Source of the DNA: Neoceratodus forsteri
Taxonomy: Eukaryota; Chordata; Ceratodontiformes; Ceratodontidae
Direction: 5' to 3'
DNA: 64,000 bases
NCBI GenBank assembly: GCA_016271365.2
Contig: JADMNL010000023.1
Coordinates: forward strand, 608,124,001 to 608,188,000
The notes beneath the pieces are model-generated. The model saw only the letters and a list, made by a program, of their open reading frames with translations, was not told the DNA's origin and did not search any database. This document shows positions 46,150 to 57,020 of the stretch, one piece after another. The position numbers were made by a program, and so were the translations under genes. Every line of letters begins with the position of its first letter. Position 1 is the first letter of the stretch.

Positions 46150-49100
46150 CCCACTGAGGTACAAGGACAACAGGGAGACAATGAAGATCCGGAAGTACTC
46201 TGGGCCAGCCTAGAGATGGGGACCTGAGGTTGTTATTCAAATGGGGCTGGTGTGAGGGCCTACCACATGGGGGGTTAGATAGAGCCCTCTGGGAAACCAT
46301 TAGCAAAATGGCCAGAGAGGGGAAGTTTTGATTATGAAGGACTTTAATCTCGGGATGTAGGCTGGGCTCACCACAGCTACATCAGGAGGCAGGCCATCCT
46401 TAACTCCATGTAAGAGGCATTTCTCTGGCAACTGGTTTTGGAACCTACTAGGAATGGTGCAGTGCTTTACCTGGTACTACAGAGACAGCACTGCTGACAT
46501 CGATGGGTAGTCCATTGATATAAAAATCACCATACTGTGTGGTTTGGTATATGGAGAGGACTGAGGAAAAACACACTAAGATGAACATGCTGGACTTCAA
46601 GAGGGCAGATTTTAAAGAAATGGGAAACTGCCTCAAAAATGCCTCAAGTGGGGATGCAGCTGGGGAGTGGATGCTCAACATAGAAAAACTAAGAAAGATA
46701 CAGCCCAGACAAAGGCATGCTGTTTGAAAGAAGTAAACAAGTGAAAAAAGAAAGAGGCCACTATGGTTCTCTAAGGAGGTGGCAAAAGGCAGTGAAGGAA
46801 AATAAAACAGCATTTAGAAAGTACAGGGAGACCCAGAAGGAAGATAGCAGGGATATATATCTGGTAACACAAAGAGGGGCAGGAAGGAGGATGAGGATAG
46901 CTAAAGCACTAACAGAGGAGAGGATATCTAAGCAGGTCAAAAGGGACAAGACCTTCTGCAGGTATATGGGAGAAAAGAGGAAGACAATGGGAGGTATAGT
47001 GAGAATCAGGAGGGGCAGGGGACTGCCCAGAGAAGATCAAGAGGACGTGAAATACTGAATGATTACTTCTGCTTGGTCATCACGGTAGAAGGTGGTGAGC
47101 TGGATCAACAGGGAGAGCAGTGAGTGAACACAAGTCCATTCTCAGTAGAGAGGGTCTGGAAGGGACTGAAAACCTTAAGAAATTAAAGCAATGGGGCCAG
47201 AAGAGATTCATCCAAGGTTCCTAAAGGAACTGAGCACAGTGCTGGCCACCCCACTGGCAATGTTCATTAGCACCTCAGTGGAGATGGGAGAAGTTCCAGA
47301 GGACTGGAAGAGGGCTGATGTTCTTCCTTTGCACAAAGTGACAGTAGGGAGGATGGTAGCAACTACAGACCAGTCAGTCTCATATCAGTGGTGGGGAAGT
47401 TAATGGAAACACTACTGAAGAAGAGGCTTTATGAGTACCTGAAGGCAAAAGGGCTGGGAGCCATTGGCAGCATGGTTTCATATGGGAAGTCATTTCTAAC
47501 TAATGTCATAGATTTAGATTAACTGGGTTACCAGGAGGTGGATCAAGGGAGAGCATTGGACATGTTATATCGGGACAAGTGACAGGGTTGAATAAGGCCC
47601 TATCCCATTTGTTATGCAGAATGAGTTAAAAGCAAGAATCTGTTCTATCCACTGCTTTTAAGTCTGTTATCTGTCTGGTTGCACAACCAAATGTTCTTGT
47701 GAGTCCTAGGAACTTATCACTCTGACAGTCTCATGATTCTCTTCCTTTTGCTATCTCTCTGCTTTCACTTGCTATTTCTGTCTTTTCTTCCCCTTGCATA
47801 TCTGTGGTTATAAAAATGTATGTGGATCTTTATGTGAAACTGTGATACCTTGGTGTGAAAATGTATAAAGTTATATTGTTGAAAAATTTCAAAAACTATT
47901 TGGAACTCAAGGTTAAACTTGCCATGCAGCACAGATTTTCAGAGCTGTCAGCAGGAGGCCAGCTTGGGACATTGTTCTATTTTTTGCACCTGCAAGGAAA
48001 CTAACAAGAACATTTTGAGAAAAACATGATGTCTCAATGAGTTCCCAGGCAAAAACATAAAAGGAGCAGCAATGCTTTTGCTAAAGAGACAGTGAGTGAG
48101 AGACAGAGACTGAGACTAGGAATTAGAGACACCCTCAGCTGAAGAATTTGTTTTCTTTGTTTGTACTGCCTTTTAAATAGTTCTACTAAACATTTTTTTT
48201 ATTTTACTGTTATTGATAATAATAAATGCTACTTGCAAATTTACAACTGCTCCTGGTCTTCCTATGCTTTCTGATCTGTGCCTCAATGACAGGACATTAA
48301 TAAGGCTTTTGATGCTGTGCCATACAGAAGGCTAGTTAAGAAACCTAGCCTCCTGGAGGTGGGGAAAAGTGACAACTGGAGTATTAAACTGATTAAGGGA
48401 CAGGAGGTATGGGGTGACAGTAAATGGTAGCCACTCAGGAGACAGGAGAGTGACTTGTGAGGTGCCACTGGGTTTGGTGGTGGGCGGGTCCACTTCTGTG
48501 TCTTCTTAAGTGACATTTGGTGGAAGAGCTTGGGGTAAGGACTATCTCTTTGCAGTTAAGATAAAAATCTGCAACAGGGTTGACACTCAGGAATGGGTGA
48601 AAAGAATGCAAAGGATCTGAGGAAACAATAGGTCTGGTCAATGAGGGTGGCAGCTGGGTTTCAATGACAAAAAGTAAGGTTATGCACTTGGGGCTGTGGA
48701 ACCCAGTGGCTGTGTATGTGTATGGGAGGGGTGATGAAGCTTAAAGCCTCCAAGCAAGGATGAGATCTAGGGGTCAACATATCTGATGACCTCAAGGTAC
48801 CTGAGCAGTGTGAGAAGCAGTGGGAAAGGTTAGTAGTATGCTGAGGTGTACTGGAACAGGAATTTCTAGCAGAGGAGAAGTGGTGCTTCCATTGTGTTTG
48901 AGCTCTGGCGATGCCCCACCTGGAGTACTGTGTCCAGTTCTGAAGGCACACATCCTAAGGACATTGAAAGGGTAGAGAGCGGTACAGAGTAGGGCAACCA
49001 AAAGGTGAGGGGTTTACTAAGGAGTCATGTATCAAAAGGTGTGGAACTCAACATGCACCCCTGGAAGAGAGGAGTGACAGGGACATGATTGAAACTTCAA

Positions 49101-49470
49101 GTACATCACAAGAGTGAACAAGGTGCAAGTGGAAGGCCAATTTCAGAGAAAGACAGGCATTAGAACAAGGGGCCTGCAATGAAGATAAGAGGGGAAAGTT
49201 TAAGATAGATGTGTGGAAATACTTCTTCATAGAAATGGTGGTGGATGACCAGAGTAGCCTGCTAGAAGAGGTTGTAAGGCAAAAACAAGTGGTAGCTTCA
49301 AGAATTCATGGGATAAGCACAGGGGCATATTAGGTAGAGGAACAGGGAGGGGGAGTGACACCAATGACCAACTAGGGTTAGAAATGATGGAATATGCATG
49401 GACAAGGGGAGAAGGTTGGGCCTAAAGGACCTTCTCTGACAACAAAATTTATGTTTCTGTGTTCATTTCC
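46150..49470 (+). mobile_element. CR1-like LINE, long copy, plus strand
   Basis: It covers part of the endonuclease (VLIMKDFNL near 46325), a basic linker (46700-47050), and reverse transcriptase: EEIHPRFLKELSTVLATPL near 47200, GEVPEDWKRADVLPLHK near 47290, SYQWWG-like near 47385. The palm follows after the LTR at 47578-48291, with DINKAFDAVPYRRLVKK near 48293. It ends with a 3' UTR carrying TATGTTTCTGTGTTC at about 49465. Stops and frameshifts are frequent. It lies head to head with the CR1 at 44960-46140. Confidence 0.8.
47578..48291 (+). mobile_element. solo LTR in CR1, 5-bp target duplication
   Basis: A 714-bp block is flanked by GGACA on both sides (47573-47577 and 48292-48296). Removing it with one duplicate joins the CR1 frame into LDMLYRDINKAFDAVPY. 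The block begins AGTGACAGGG (a likely first-base change from TGTGACAGGG) and ends CAATGACA, as LTRs of retroviruses and related elements do. Promoter-like ACATAAAAGGAGC (about 48055) and polyadenylation-like AATAATAAATGC (about 48217) lie in the expected order. No internal viral genes are present, so recombination has left one LTR only. Confidence 0.75.
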
Positions 49471-49690
49471 TTCATACATGCCTTTTCCTGGCCTGCCACA
49501 GTTTCTTAATCACAGCAGAACTATCCATTTTGCTTATTGCAAAGTGTTTTCTCTCTGTTTAGCATACATACTATTTTTTGAGCGCCATTAAGGCCTTTTA
49601 CCTCCTTCATTACATTTTCCTGTTAATGATATATACAGTACTGGGCTTGAGAGACTGTAAAGTTGTTGTTTTTATAATATTGTTCTTTGG
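49471..49690. other. short unassigned segment
   Basis: Sequence between the CR1 tail and a SINE. Nothing is recognised. Confidence 0.3.
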
Positions 49691-49890
49691 TAACGGGTAT
49701 GCCCACTAGGCACACGTGCCTGTTTTCAGGGTGATCCAGGAGCAGTAGGGAGGTTAAGTGACCTGCTCCATAGTCACACAGTATACAACTGGAGGTTGTG
49801 GGAATCGAACCTCACGGTAGGTCTGCTGGGTGTACAAAGCTCATTCACAGCTCATTACTCTAACCTCTAGGCTTACTGCCTACCAGTATC
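49690..49890 (-). mobile_element. tRNA-derived SINE, MIR/CORE-like, minus strand
   Basis: The minus strand reads GCAGTAAGCCTAGAGGTTAG (box A region) and GAGGTTCGATTCCCACAAC (box B), followed by ACTGTGTGACTATGGAGCAG and GTCACTTAACCTCC. This is the MIR-like core, the same plan as the copy at 27303. Confidence 0.75.
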
Positions 49891-50180
49891 ATTACATTTC
49901 CATTTCTCATTTTGTTTATTGTTCTTTTTCCCTTCCCCTGTGCAATCTAGTTGGGGTAAATATTATTATTTTTTCATTCTGCAATCAAAGACTGGAATGC
50001 TCTCTGTCTCATTTTCAAAAATTGCGCCATTTACCAACTTTTGTTCACTCTTGGAAATGTCATTACATAGCTAATTCTACTTACGATGGATGATCTATGT
50101 TTTTATTGTTTATAATTTGTAGAATTATATCTTGTTAATTAAAAAATCTTGTTAATTAAATGCTTATTTTGCATGCAGAA
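49891..50180 (+). pseudogene. possible LINE C-terminal and 3' tail scrap
   Basis: One frame has a WNALCLIFKNCAIYQ segment near 49990, similar in layout to the C-terminal WN-x-LP motif of L2/Jockey LINEs, followed by A/T-rich sequence with TTGTTAATTAAA repeated twice (50130-50160). Confidence 0.35.
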
Positions 50181-50894
50181 CATCCTTGAAAAAAAAAACC
50201 TGAACTCAAAGGACTAATCTTACTCAAAATGTTGAATAATAAAAAATAAATAAATGTCATACCAAGTATGATTATTGCTCTCTAGTTGAAAAAGCAGAAC
50301 AAACCAAGCACAGAAAACTGAATTCTAAGGATGTGGTGCAGTTTACTTCACCAACAAGAGCAAACTTCACAAATTACTGGTCAAGCAGTTTGCCAATTTT
50401 GCACATCTCTGCAGGTGCTATTACTTTTCCTCCCATACAAAATAAGAACAGTGGGTTAACACACGAGAATGTGTGTACAACTGGAGAGAGCAACCTATGT
50501 GGTTATAATATGCAAATTGGCATACAAATTAGAATTTCCTCAGTGCCCCTATGTTTATTACTATAATTGCTCTGTTATGTCTGGCAGCAGATGTTATTAA
50601 CAGTAACAGATCTTTTAGCAATCATCTTAAAAGAAGCAATTCATGCAACTCATGTATCCCAAGAAGTCCCTACTGTATATTATACAATGGTAAGGACATT
50701 TCCTGTATTCTGATTGGTCAGTGGGTACCTGAGACAGTGATGTTATTACACAATAACATCACTGTATTGATTATTGCCACATGATTTGCTTTATATGCTC
50801 TTCTCTTAAGAAACAAAGATATCCTGCCTCACTAAAATCTACTAAAACAGTTTACATTTTTTTTTAATTTTGTATAACATCGAGCCATTGTATA
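50181..50894. other. intron sequence, nothing recognised
   Basis: A 77-codon plus-strand frame (50333-50566) has no motif and no splice support. Confidence 0.35.
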
Positions 50895-51045
50895 ATTGTA
50901 ATAAGGCATTCCAAGGTGTGTGTTATTGTGTAATACATCCTCTTGGGTGGTGGAAGCACTACTTTGCCTTGTGCTCCAACCCACCCAGGAGTGACGTTAT
51001 AACTCCGATAACACACACCTTGTCATGCCTTATTGCTAATTAAAT
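50895..51045. mobile_element. palindromic MITE
   Basis: The left arm GTAATAAGGCATTCCAAGG then TGTGTGTTAT (50897-50925) matches the inverse of the right arm (51005-51037). The pairing continues through the centre, where GGGTGGTGGAAGCAC pairs with GTGCTCCAACCCACCC. The GCAATAAG-type ends resemble those of the element at 40600-40775. Confidence 0.7.
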
Positions 51046-52253
51046 GAGTGCTCATTATGTTTGAAGGTGTATAGATTCAGGATGTATATATACTTGCACA
51101 GTACTGTAAAGGTTAAAATATACCTAATTGTAGGATCTACAATATGAGACAAATGTAGATATGGAAAGCTGATAGCAACCAGACAGCCCATACATTCAGC
51201 TGCTGGAGTACCTATGCATTTTTCAGGTTCTCTAAGTTCATGCCAGTTAGAACACAAGGTTTTATTTCACTACATTAGTTGTATCAACTTTCAAGGCATA
51301 CTAGTGGCTAATAAAGTAATGATAGTTGCCTCTTGTCAAAATATTCCTAAATGCAGATTTGCATTATTAGAAAAGGAGCAAATGGTAGCCTTGTGGGTCC
51401 TCTTGTGCTGCTGAAACAGCAGTGGAAAAAACAATGAAAAAAAGTTGTCAGGGATAACCTAAAAATTCTTTGAAGGAAAGGCGAGCTTTAAAGAGTTAAG
51501 GCAGGATTTTCAAAAGCATATATCCAAGATGCACCTGTCACTATTTTAAAAGTGACATTCATCCAGACTGTTAGAACCTCTGTGGGTTTAACTGTTTCCA
51601 AATTTCTTTCTAATAAAAGATGCAATTGCTGCAAAAGTATGCAAATTGCATTTATGGCAATATTTTTTTGCAGCAGTCAGACTACATTTTGAAAATAGTA
51701 GCAGTACTGCTCGAATGCAGTCAGGTGAACACAGATGCAGGCATAGCATTTGGGTCCACACCTAACCACTTTGAAAACTTTGCCCTGAAACCATCTTTAT
51801 GATGGTCTAATTTCATCTGAATTCCACATACAAAAAAAAGACACAACTGCAGCAAAATAATGTGAATCACATCTGAGTTACATTTCTACTGCAAATTATG
51901 ACTTTTTCTTGGAAACCAATGCATTTATTGAAACTAGCAGAAGGGCCACCCATGCACAACTGAGTGGATGCAGTCATACTGGATTTGAATCTGTGTCTGG
52001 CTCTTTTCAAAATATGGTCCAATGTTTTTCATCCATAGGTTAATATCTTGAACAAATGGCTTGCTGGATATTTTTTGTGCAGTATGAAAATGATGGTACC
52101 AGAGGGCACTCAGTCTAAATAGCTAGCCTTTTACTACAGCTCAGCTAACCGAGCACCTGGAAGTTATTCAGAATGCTTGTCCTCGTGTCCCAGTAAAACT
52201 ACAGTTTTCATTTCTCTCCTACAAATTTTCTCTCTAAAATAGATCACACAAAC
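51046..52253. other. teneurin intron, downstream side
   Basis: No recognisable repeat. This stretch next to the exon seems to hold no LINE I can name. Confidence 0.4.
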
Positions 52254-52497
52254 CTGGTCTCCAATGGTATGTTGCTGTTTAGGACCCAGTTGTTTTGAAG
52301 ATGTACAGAATCCTGTTGTGTGTTGGAAGAAGAGTCCACAGGGGCTTGGCTGGACTGGCTTCGGGATGTCATGGTGTTTCTTTGTAGAGAGTCTGCAGAC
52401 TTCGTGGTCTGTCTGCTGCATGTGCATGCATGTGGAGGAGGAGGAGGTGGTGGGAGAGGCCTAAATGAAAACTGATTTGGAGGACTGGTAGGCAAAT
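52254..52497 (-). CDS. TENM1: teneurin internal exon, cytoplasmic domain (TENM1-like)
   Basis: Teneurins are large type II transmembrane adhesion proteins of the nervous system. This exon encodes 80 full codons of the N-terminal cytoplasmic region, just before the part leading to the membrane span. The minus strand opens with an acceptor (pyrimidines then CAG at 52500-52498). It codes LPTSPPNQFSFRP, a run of seven prolines with HACTC, SADSLQRNTMTSRSQ, and QDSVHLQNNWVLNSNIPLET. A donor follows (CAG|GTTTGTG at 52253). The exon starts in phase 1 and ends two bases into an arginine codon. The seven-proline PHACTC block and VHL...WVLNSNIPLETR ending match my memory of TENM1 better than TENM2, TENM3 or TENM4. 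In TENM1 the proline-rich region can bind SH3 proteins such as CAP/ponsin. It is intact, without frameshift. Neighbouring exons are outside the window. Confidence 0.87.
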
Positions 52498-53050
52498 CTG
52501 AAAGAAAAAAGGAAGGGAAATGATCATTTTGAGAGACAGCAATTCCTTCTTACATGACACTAATACAAAGAATAGCTGTATAAACCATAACAAGTCTCAC
52601 AGCAAAACTGCTAACTATACAACAATAGTTTTCAATGGTTGATACTAACATGTACTCTATGACATCATATATAAGCCTTTTTGTAATAAAACAATTTGCC
52701 AGTCAACTGGAAAATTGCACCAAGTTATGTACATTTTTTCCAGGTTAAAAAAAGTCAGATATTCTCAAAGTAAAATCAAGAATTAAACCCAGTGAAACTC
52801 TGGCTGAAGTTGGCTTCTCCACCAGCTGGTTCCTGACAGCTGTGAGTAACAATGAGACAGTGAGCAACAGAAGGAGAAAGAGTAGTATTACATCCCATGG
52901 TACATCATATTTTATCACAAACATATGTCAACAGAAGTATTGGGGTAGAGCGCTTCAGTTGTAGACATAAAATTCCTTATTTTTGAATAATTATTTGTTT
53001 ACAAAAGTTGACCTCACACATATTGGGCATATAATATTTTAGTTAATACT
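52498..53050. other. teneurin intron, upstream side
   Basis: The polypyrimidine acceptor region (52498-52520 on the minus strand, CTTTTTTCTTTCAG-like) is followed by ordinary intron sequence with no repeat I can name. Confidence 0.5.
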
Positions 53051-53258
53051 GTGATATAGAGGCAGAAGAAGACCAAGAGTTCTGTTGGGACTGCTCTCCA
53101 CCCTGTTCAGTAGTAGTCGTCATTTCTGCATCCCCCATATAAATGTGTAACTTTTTAAAATATACTTTTATAATTGCTGTCAAATTTTCTGAGGTAGCAT
53201 ATTCCATACCCCAGTGCCTTTTGTGTGTAAAAGAATTTTCTTTTCTCTAATTCAAATA

Positions 53259-55523
53259 CAGTCCACACCACCTAAATGAGGCGCGGATAAGCGGGACATC
53301 CGCTTAAGTGGGATGTTTGCAAAAACCGATTCTATTCAATGTAAAGTGCATTAGAATTCTAATGCTTAAGTGGGACACTAGATTACCATAAATCTGCTTT
53401 AGTGGGATGGTTCTTCAATGACTCTGACCTTTTCCTTGCCTTGTAAGCACCTGTTAATTGCTCCTGTAATTATAGAGCCCCTTTAACAATCACCTGTTCC
53501 TATCTGTTTTGTCTAGCTGCATGTTTCATGTGCTTGATGCTGTTGGTGCTCAGTTCTTTAGATCTGTTAACCTGCCTGATTGCAGCTGCATCACTCTCTG
53601 TCATGTCTTTTCCAAGAAACAAACTCACCTTGGCTGACAGAGTGCATGTTCTGGAGGCATTGAACAGTGGGAAGGATAAGCAAGAATAGAGAGTCTATCC
53701 TTGCTGAATGGCAGTCAAACAGTAATCCCACCAGAAAGCGCAAGATGGAAGAAAAGACCGCGATGTAGAAGATGCACTGATGTTATGGCTGACACAAGCC
53801 CTGGATAAGGGAGTGAGACTGTCTGGCCCAATACTAAAAGCAAAGACAATAGAGTTGGCTTCCCAAATGGGACACGCTGAATTTGAAGTGACAGGCGGCT
53901 GGCTGACTCAATGGAAACTGAGACACCAGGTTGTCTTCAAGCGTGAGCATGGTGAGAAGCAGAATGCAGATGCATCAGCAACCCAGGCTTGGCTTACAGA
54001 TGTCCTCCCAGGCATTTTATCAGGGTACCCACCAGCAGATGTTTTCAATGCTGATGAAATGGGTCTATTTTACCATGGGTACCCTGACCGAGGGCATGCA
54101 CTGAAACACCAAGAACGCACCAGCGGCAAGAAAGCCAAAGACTGCATATCAGTACTGTGCTGTGCAAATCAGACAATTACTGAAAAAAGAAATTGCTAAT
54201 GATTGGTAAAAGCAAACGCCCGTTGCTTTCCAGGGATATTCATGTGCTGCCAGTGATTTACCGTCCTCCTGCAATGCCTGGATGACCAGTGCTACCTTCA
54301 AGGAATGGTTAATGAGCTGGGACTCTGAACTTCGAAGGAGCAACAGAAATATGTTCTGCTCACCCACATGAACTTGTCAAATGGCTTAAGTTCATTAAGT
54401 TAGTGTTTTCTCCAAACGCTACATCGATCCTGCAGCCTGTGGTCATGGGAGTTATAAAAAACTTAAAGGGCATTATCGTTCCTATGTTGCTGGGAAAATT
54501 GTGGCAAACATTGATGAGGTGAGACAGCACACGCCGCTGAAATTGCCCGCAAGGTAAATTTACTGGACGCTATCTACATGTTACATCGAGCATGGCAGGC
54601 AGTGAAGTCGAGCACAATCACCAACTGTTTCAACAAAGCTGGATTTGACTGCAGCTCTGAAACTGCCACCAACAATACCTCAACCTCCGATGCTCCACTG
54701 GAAGATGTAGTCATGCCATCTTTTATGGATGCAATTGTGTTTGCAGAGTTTGTAGGCATGGATGACAAGAACCCTACAGTCGGTGAACTAACAGATGAGG
54801 AGCTAGTGACTGCAGTTTTTAAAATGCCAAAACACGAATGACACTGCAGATGGCGATGCTGATGATGAGGATGATGGAGCAAAATCAGTCACCACCATAG
54901 ATGCGCTAGCTGGGCTCAGAACTGCTATGGAGTGGTGCCAACAATCCGGTCAGACTGAAGCCTGGGAGCAGCTGTTTGAGATCAAACACTCCATGCAGGC
55001 TCAAGCTGTCAAAGAACGCAAAGCAAAGAAGCATAACAGACTTCTTTCACCTGTCAACTGCTGGACCATCACAATCATCCATACTTACAAATGAAGAGCC
55101 ATCAGAGCTATCAGCATTTGCATTCACATAAGTTACTGAAGCTACGTCAGTATTGCTGGATGATAGCAGACAGAAAATTCTGCTGCTAAAATGTACATTG
55201 TGCTTTGAATTTACCACATCATTACATAAGCCAAAAACCAGGAGTGTGTTACACAAGCATAACAAAACAACAACAACAAAAAATTTCACGAGTGTGTTAC
55301 ACAAGTGTAACAAAAACAGGAAAAATATAAAGCCACAAACACACAAATGAGATAGTGTACATACAGTTTTGTACATGTATGGAGAATAGGGAGTAATGCA
55401 GTCTCTGACTGAGCAAAGACTAGTTTCTATCCCAAAAGCTCAAAATCACTAACTGCTTTATGGATGCGCCGCTAAGTGGGACGACCTGTTTCACCCAGCC
55501 GCCCCAATTTGCTGCTTCTACTG
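53259..55523 (+). mobile_element. Tigger/pogo-like DNA transposon, TA target duplication
   Basis: A 2265-bp element lies between TA dinucleotides (53257-53258 and 55524-55525). It begins CAGTCCACACCACC and the inverse of its right end begins CAGTAGAAGCAGC. The inner subterminal parts share AAGCGGGAC/AAGTGGGA-type motifs on both sides. The size and TA duplication fit the Tigger group of the pogo family. The inside holds one broken transposase gene. Confidence 0.85.
53603..55094 (+). pseudogene. Tigger/pogo transposase, frameshifted
   Basis: The start MSFPRNKLTLADRVHVLEAL (53603) is the first helix-turn-helix of pogo transposases. A frameshifted gap follows, then the CENP-B-type DNA-binding domain (LTQALDKGVRLSGPILKAKT, GGWLTQWKLRHQVVFKREHGE, 53800-53950). 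The DDE nuclease begins with VFNADEMGLFYHGYP near 54040, keeping the first aspartate. Later parts are in shifted frames: AMPGWPVLP-like near 54275, HELVKWLKFIKLVF near 54370, LQPVVMGVIKNLKGHY near 54430, AIYMLHRAWQAVKSSTI near 54570. The acidic tail runs to about 55090. At least four frame changes make it non-functional. Confidence 0.85.
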
Positions 55524-56407
55524 TATTGAGATTTTTAAATTGTTCATTATGCCATTTTGTTCTGGTATAATTTCCCTTCAGAAATACAAGAGCACAGAGT
55601 GTGTTCAGCATGCATGCTGCATGCTTATTAACCATGTGGCATGCATGCTTGCATGCACGCTATCCACCTGAATTTCTGTAAGGCTTTTAGATCCAAAGTT
55701 TAGACTAATGGGACACTTTTCATCCTTATTAATCCTGTTAATGTCACATTGGAATAGGAGGTCTTCAATTAGTCTCCTTGCTTCCAATGGGATCTATTGC
55801 GATTGTGCAGTGGCCTCATGCCACGATCCATGGCACGTAGCCACTCTGCATTCATTGCGCCCCCATGCGGGATGCACTAACCAGGGTGAACAGCCCCTAT
55901 GCACCTGATCCCCCAGCTGTGAGGACAGTAATGTGCCAGGGGTGGGTGGGGGAGCGTGGTGACATTACGCAGCAGTCACTATGGAGTGTAGTGTTGTCTG
56001 CAGAGGACAGTGCAGGTTACGGCAGGGGGACCCTGACATAATGCCAGTACACATCAGTGCACAAACAGTTCCCTGCCAAGCTCTGGCAGCCTGTGGGACA
56101 CCCACTGGCACAGCAGCATTGCTATCCCTGTCCTGAATGCTTGCCCCTTCCACGGTGCTGTGCCAAGAACCCCCCTGCACCACAGAGCCCCTGTGACATG
56201 CCACCCTGGCCCATGCCAGGCACACTGCCAATTCCAGTGGTGGCAAGGCCCTGATAGCTCCCAACACCCCCACTGCCATGTGCCAGCCACATCCCCATAT
56301 GTGTGACCAGGCCCCAACACACGTCCACCAGGTCACTGCCAGTGCTGGTTTTACCCACCCCCAACTCCAGGTCCACCCCTTTGCATAACATAACTGCTGC
56401 CCCACCC

Positions 56408-56442
56408 ACCCACATGCACACACACACACACACAAACACACT
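56408..56442 (+). repeat. (CA)n microsatellite
   Basis: Short CA run within the GC-rich insert. Confidence 0.85.
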
Positions 56443-56897
56443 GAGTTGCCCCGAGCACCACTACCCCAATCCCATGTCCCTGCCAGAACAGTGGTGACTA
56501 ATGAGTGCCCCCACAGTATAGCTCAACCAGTCTGCCCCTCCACCCATGGCCCCAATCCATACTGGCCTGTCTGGCTGATCATTGGTGATCAGTGGACCCC
56601 CACCTGAGGCACCATCTTTCTCCCCATCCCCATACCTGTACCCTGCTGCCAGTGCCACAGCCTGGGATGGCTGGAGGCACAGCCATCCTCACATCTCTTT
56701 GGCCGCTGAATGTCCAAATGATGATGGGAGTGCAACGCCTATATAGTGGCAAGCTCGCAGCATCATTTGGATGGTCAGCAGCTGAGGAGGTGTGGGAGGG
56801 CTGTGCCACTAACCGTCCTGGCTGCGGCATCAGCAATGAGGTATGGGGATGTGGGGTGGAAAGATTGTGCCCAACGGGGGCACCCTTCAAGGGACCA

Positions 56898-57020
56898 GTG
56901 CCCCTATGTGTGAAGGGGGTCTGCCTTCATGGGCCCGGTGCCTCTATGTGTGGCAGGGTTGTCTGCCATCCCTGGGCAGGTGCCCCAATGTGTAGTGTGG
57001 GTCTGCACTGCTGGGGACAG
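56898..57020 (+). repeat. three-copy ~41-bp tandem repeat
   Basis: Units at 56898-56937, 56938-56979 and 56980-57020 share GTGCCNCTATGTGTG at the start and GTCTGCC in the middle. They lie inside the GC-rich insert. Confidence 0.75.

Noticed and set aside
52164..52593. Other frames overlapping the teneurin exon
   Set aside because: They are shadow frames. Only the frame fitting both splice sites matches a known protein.
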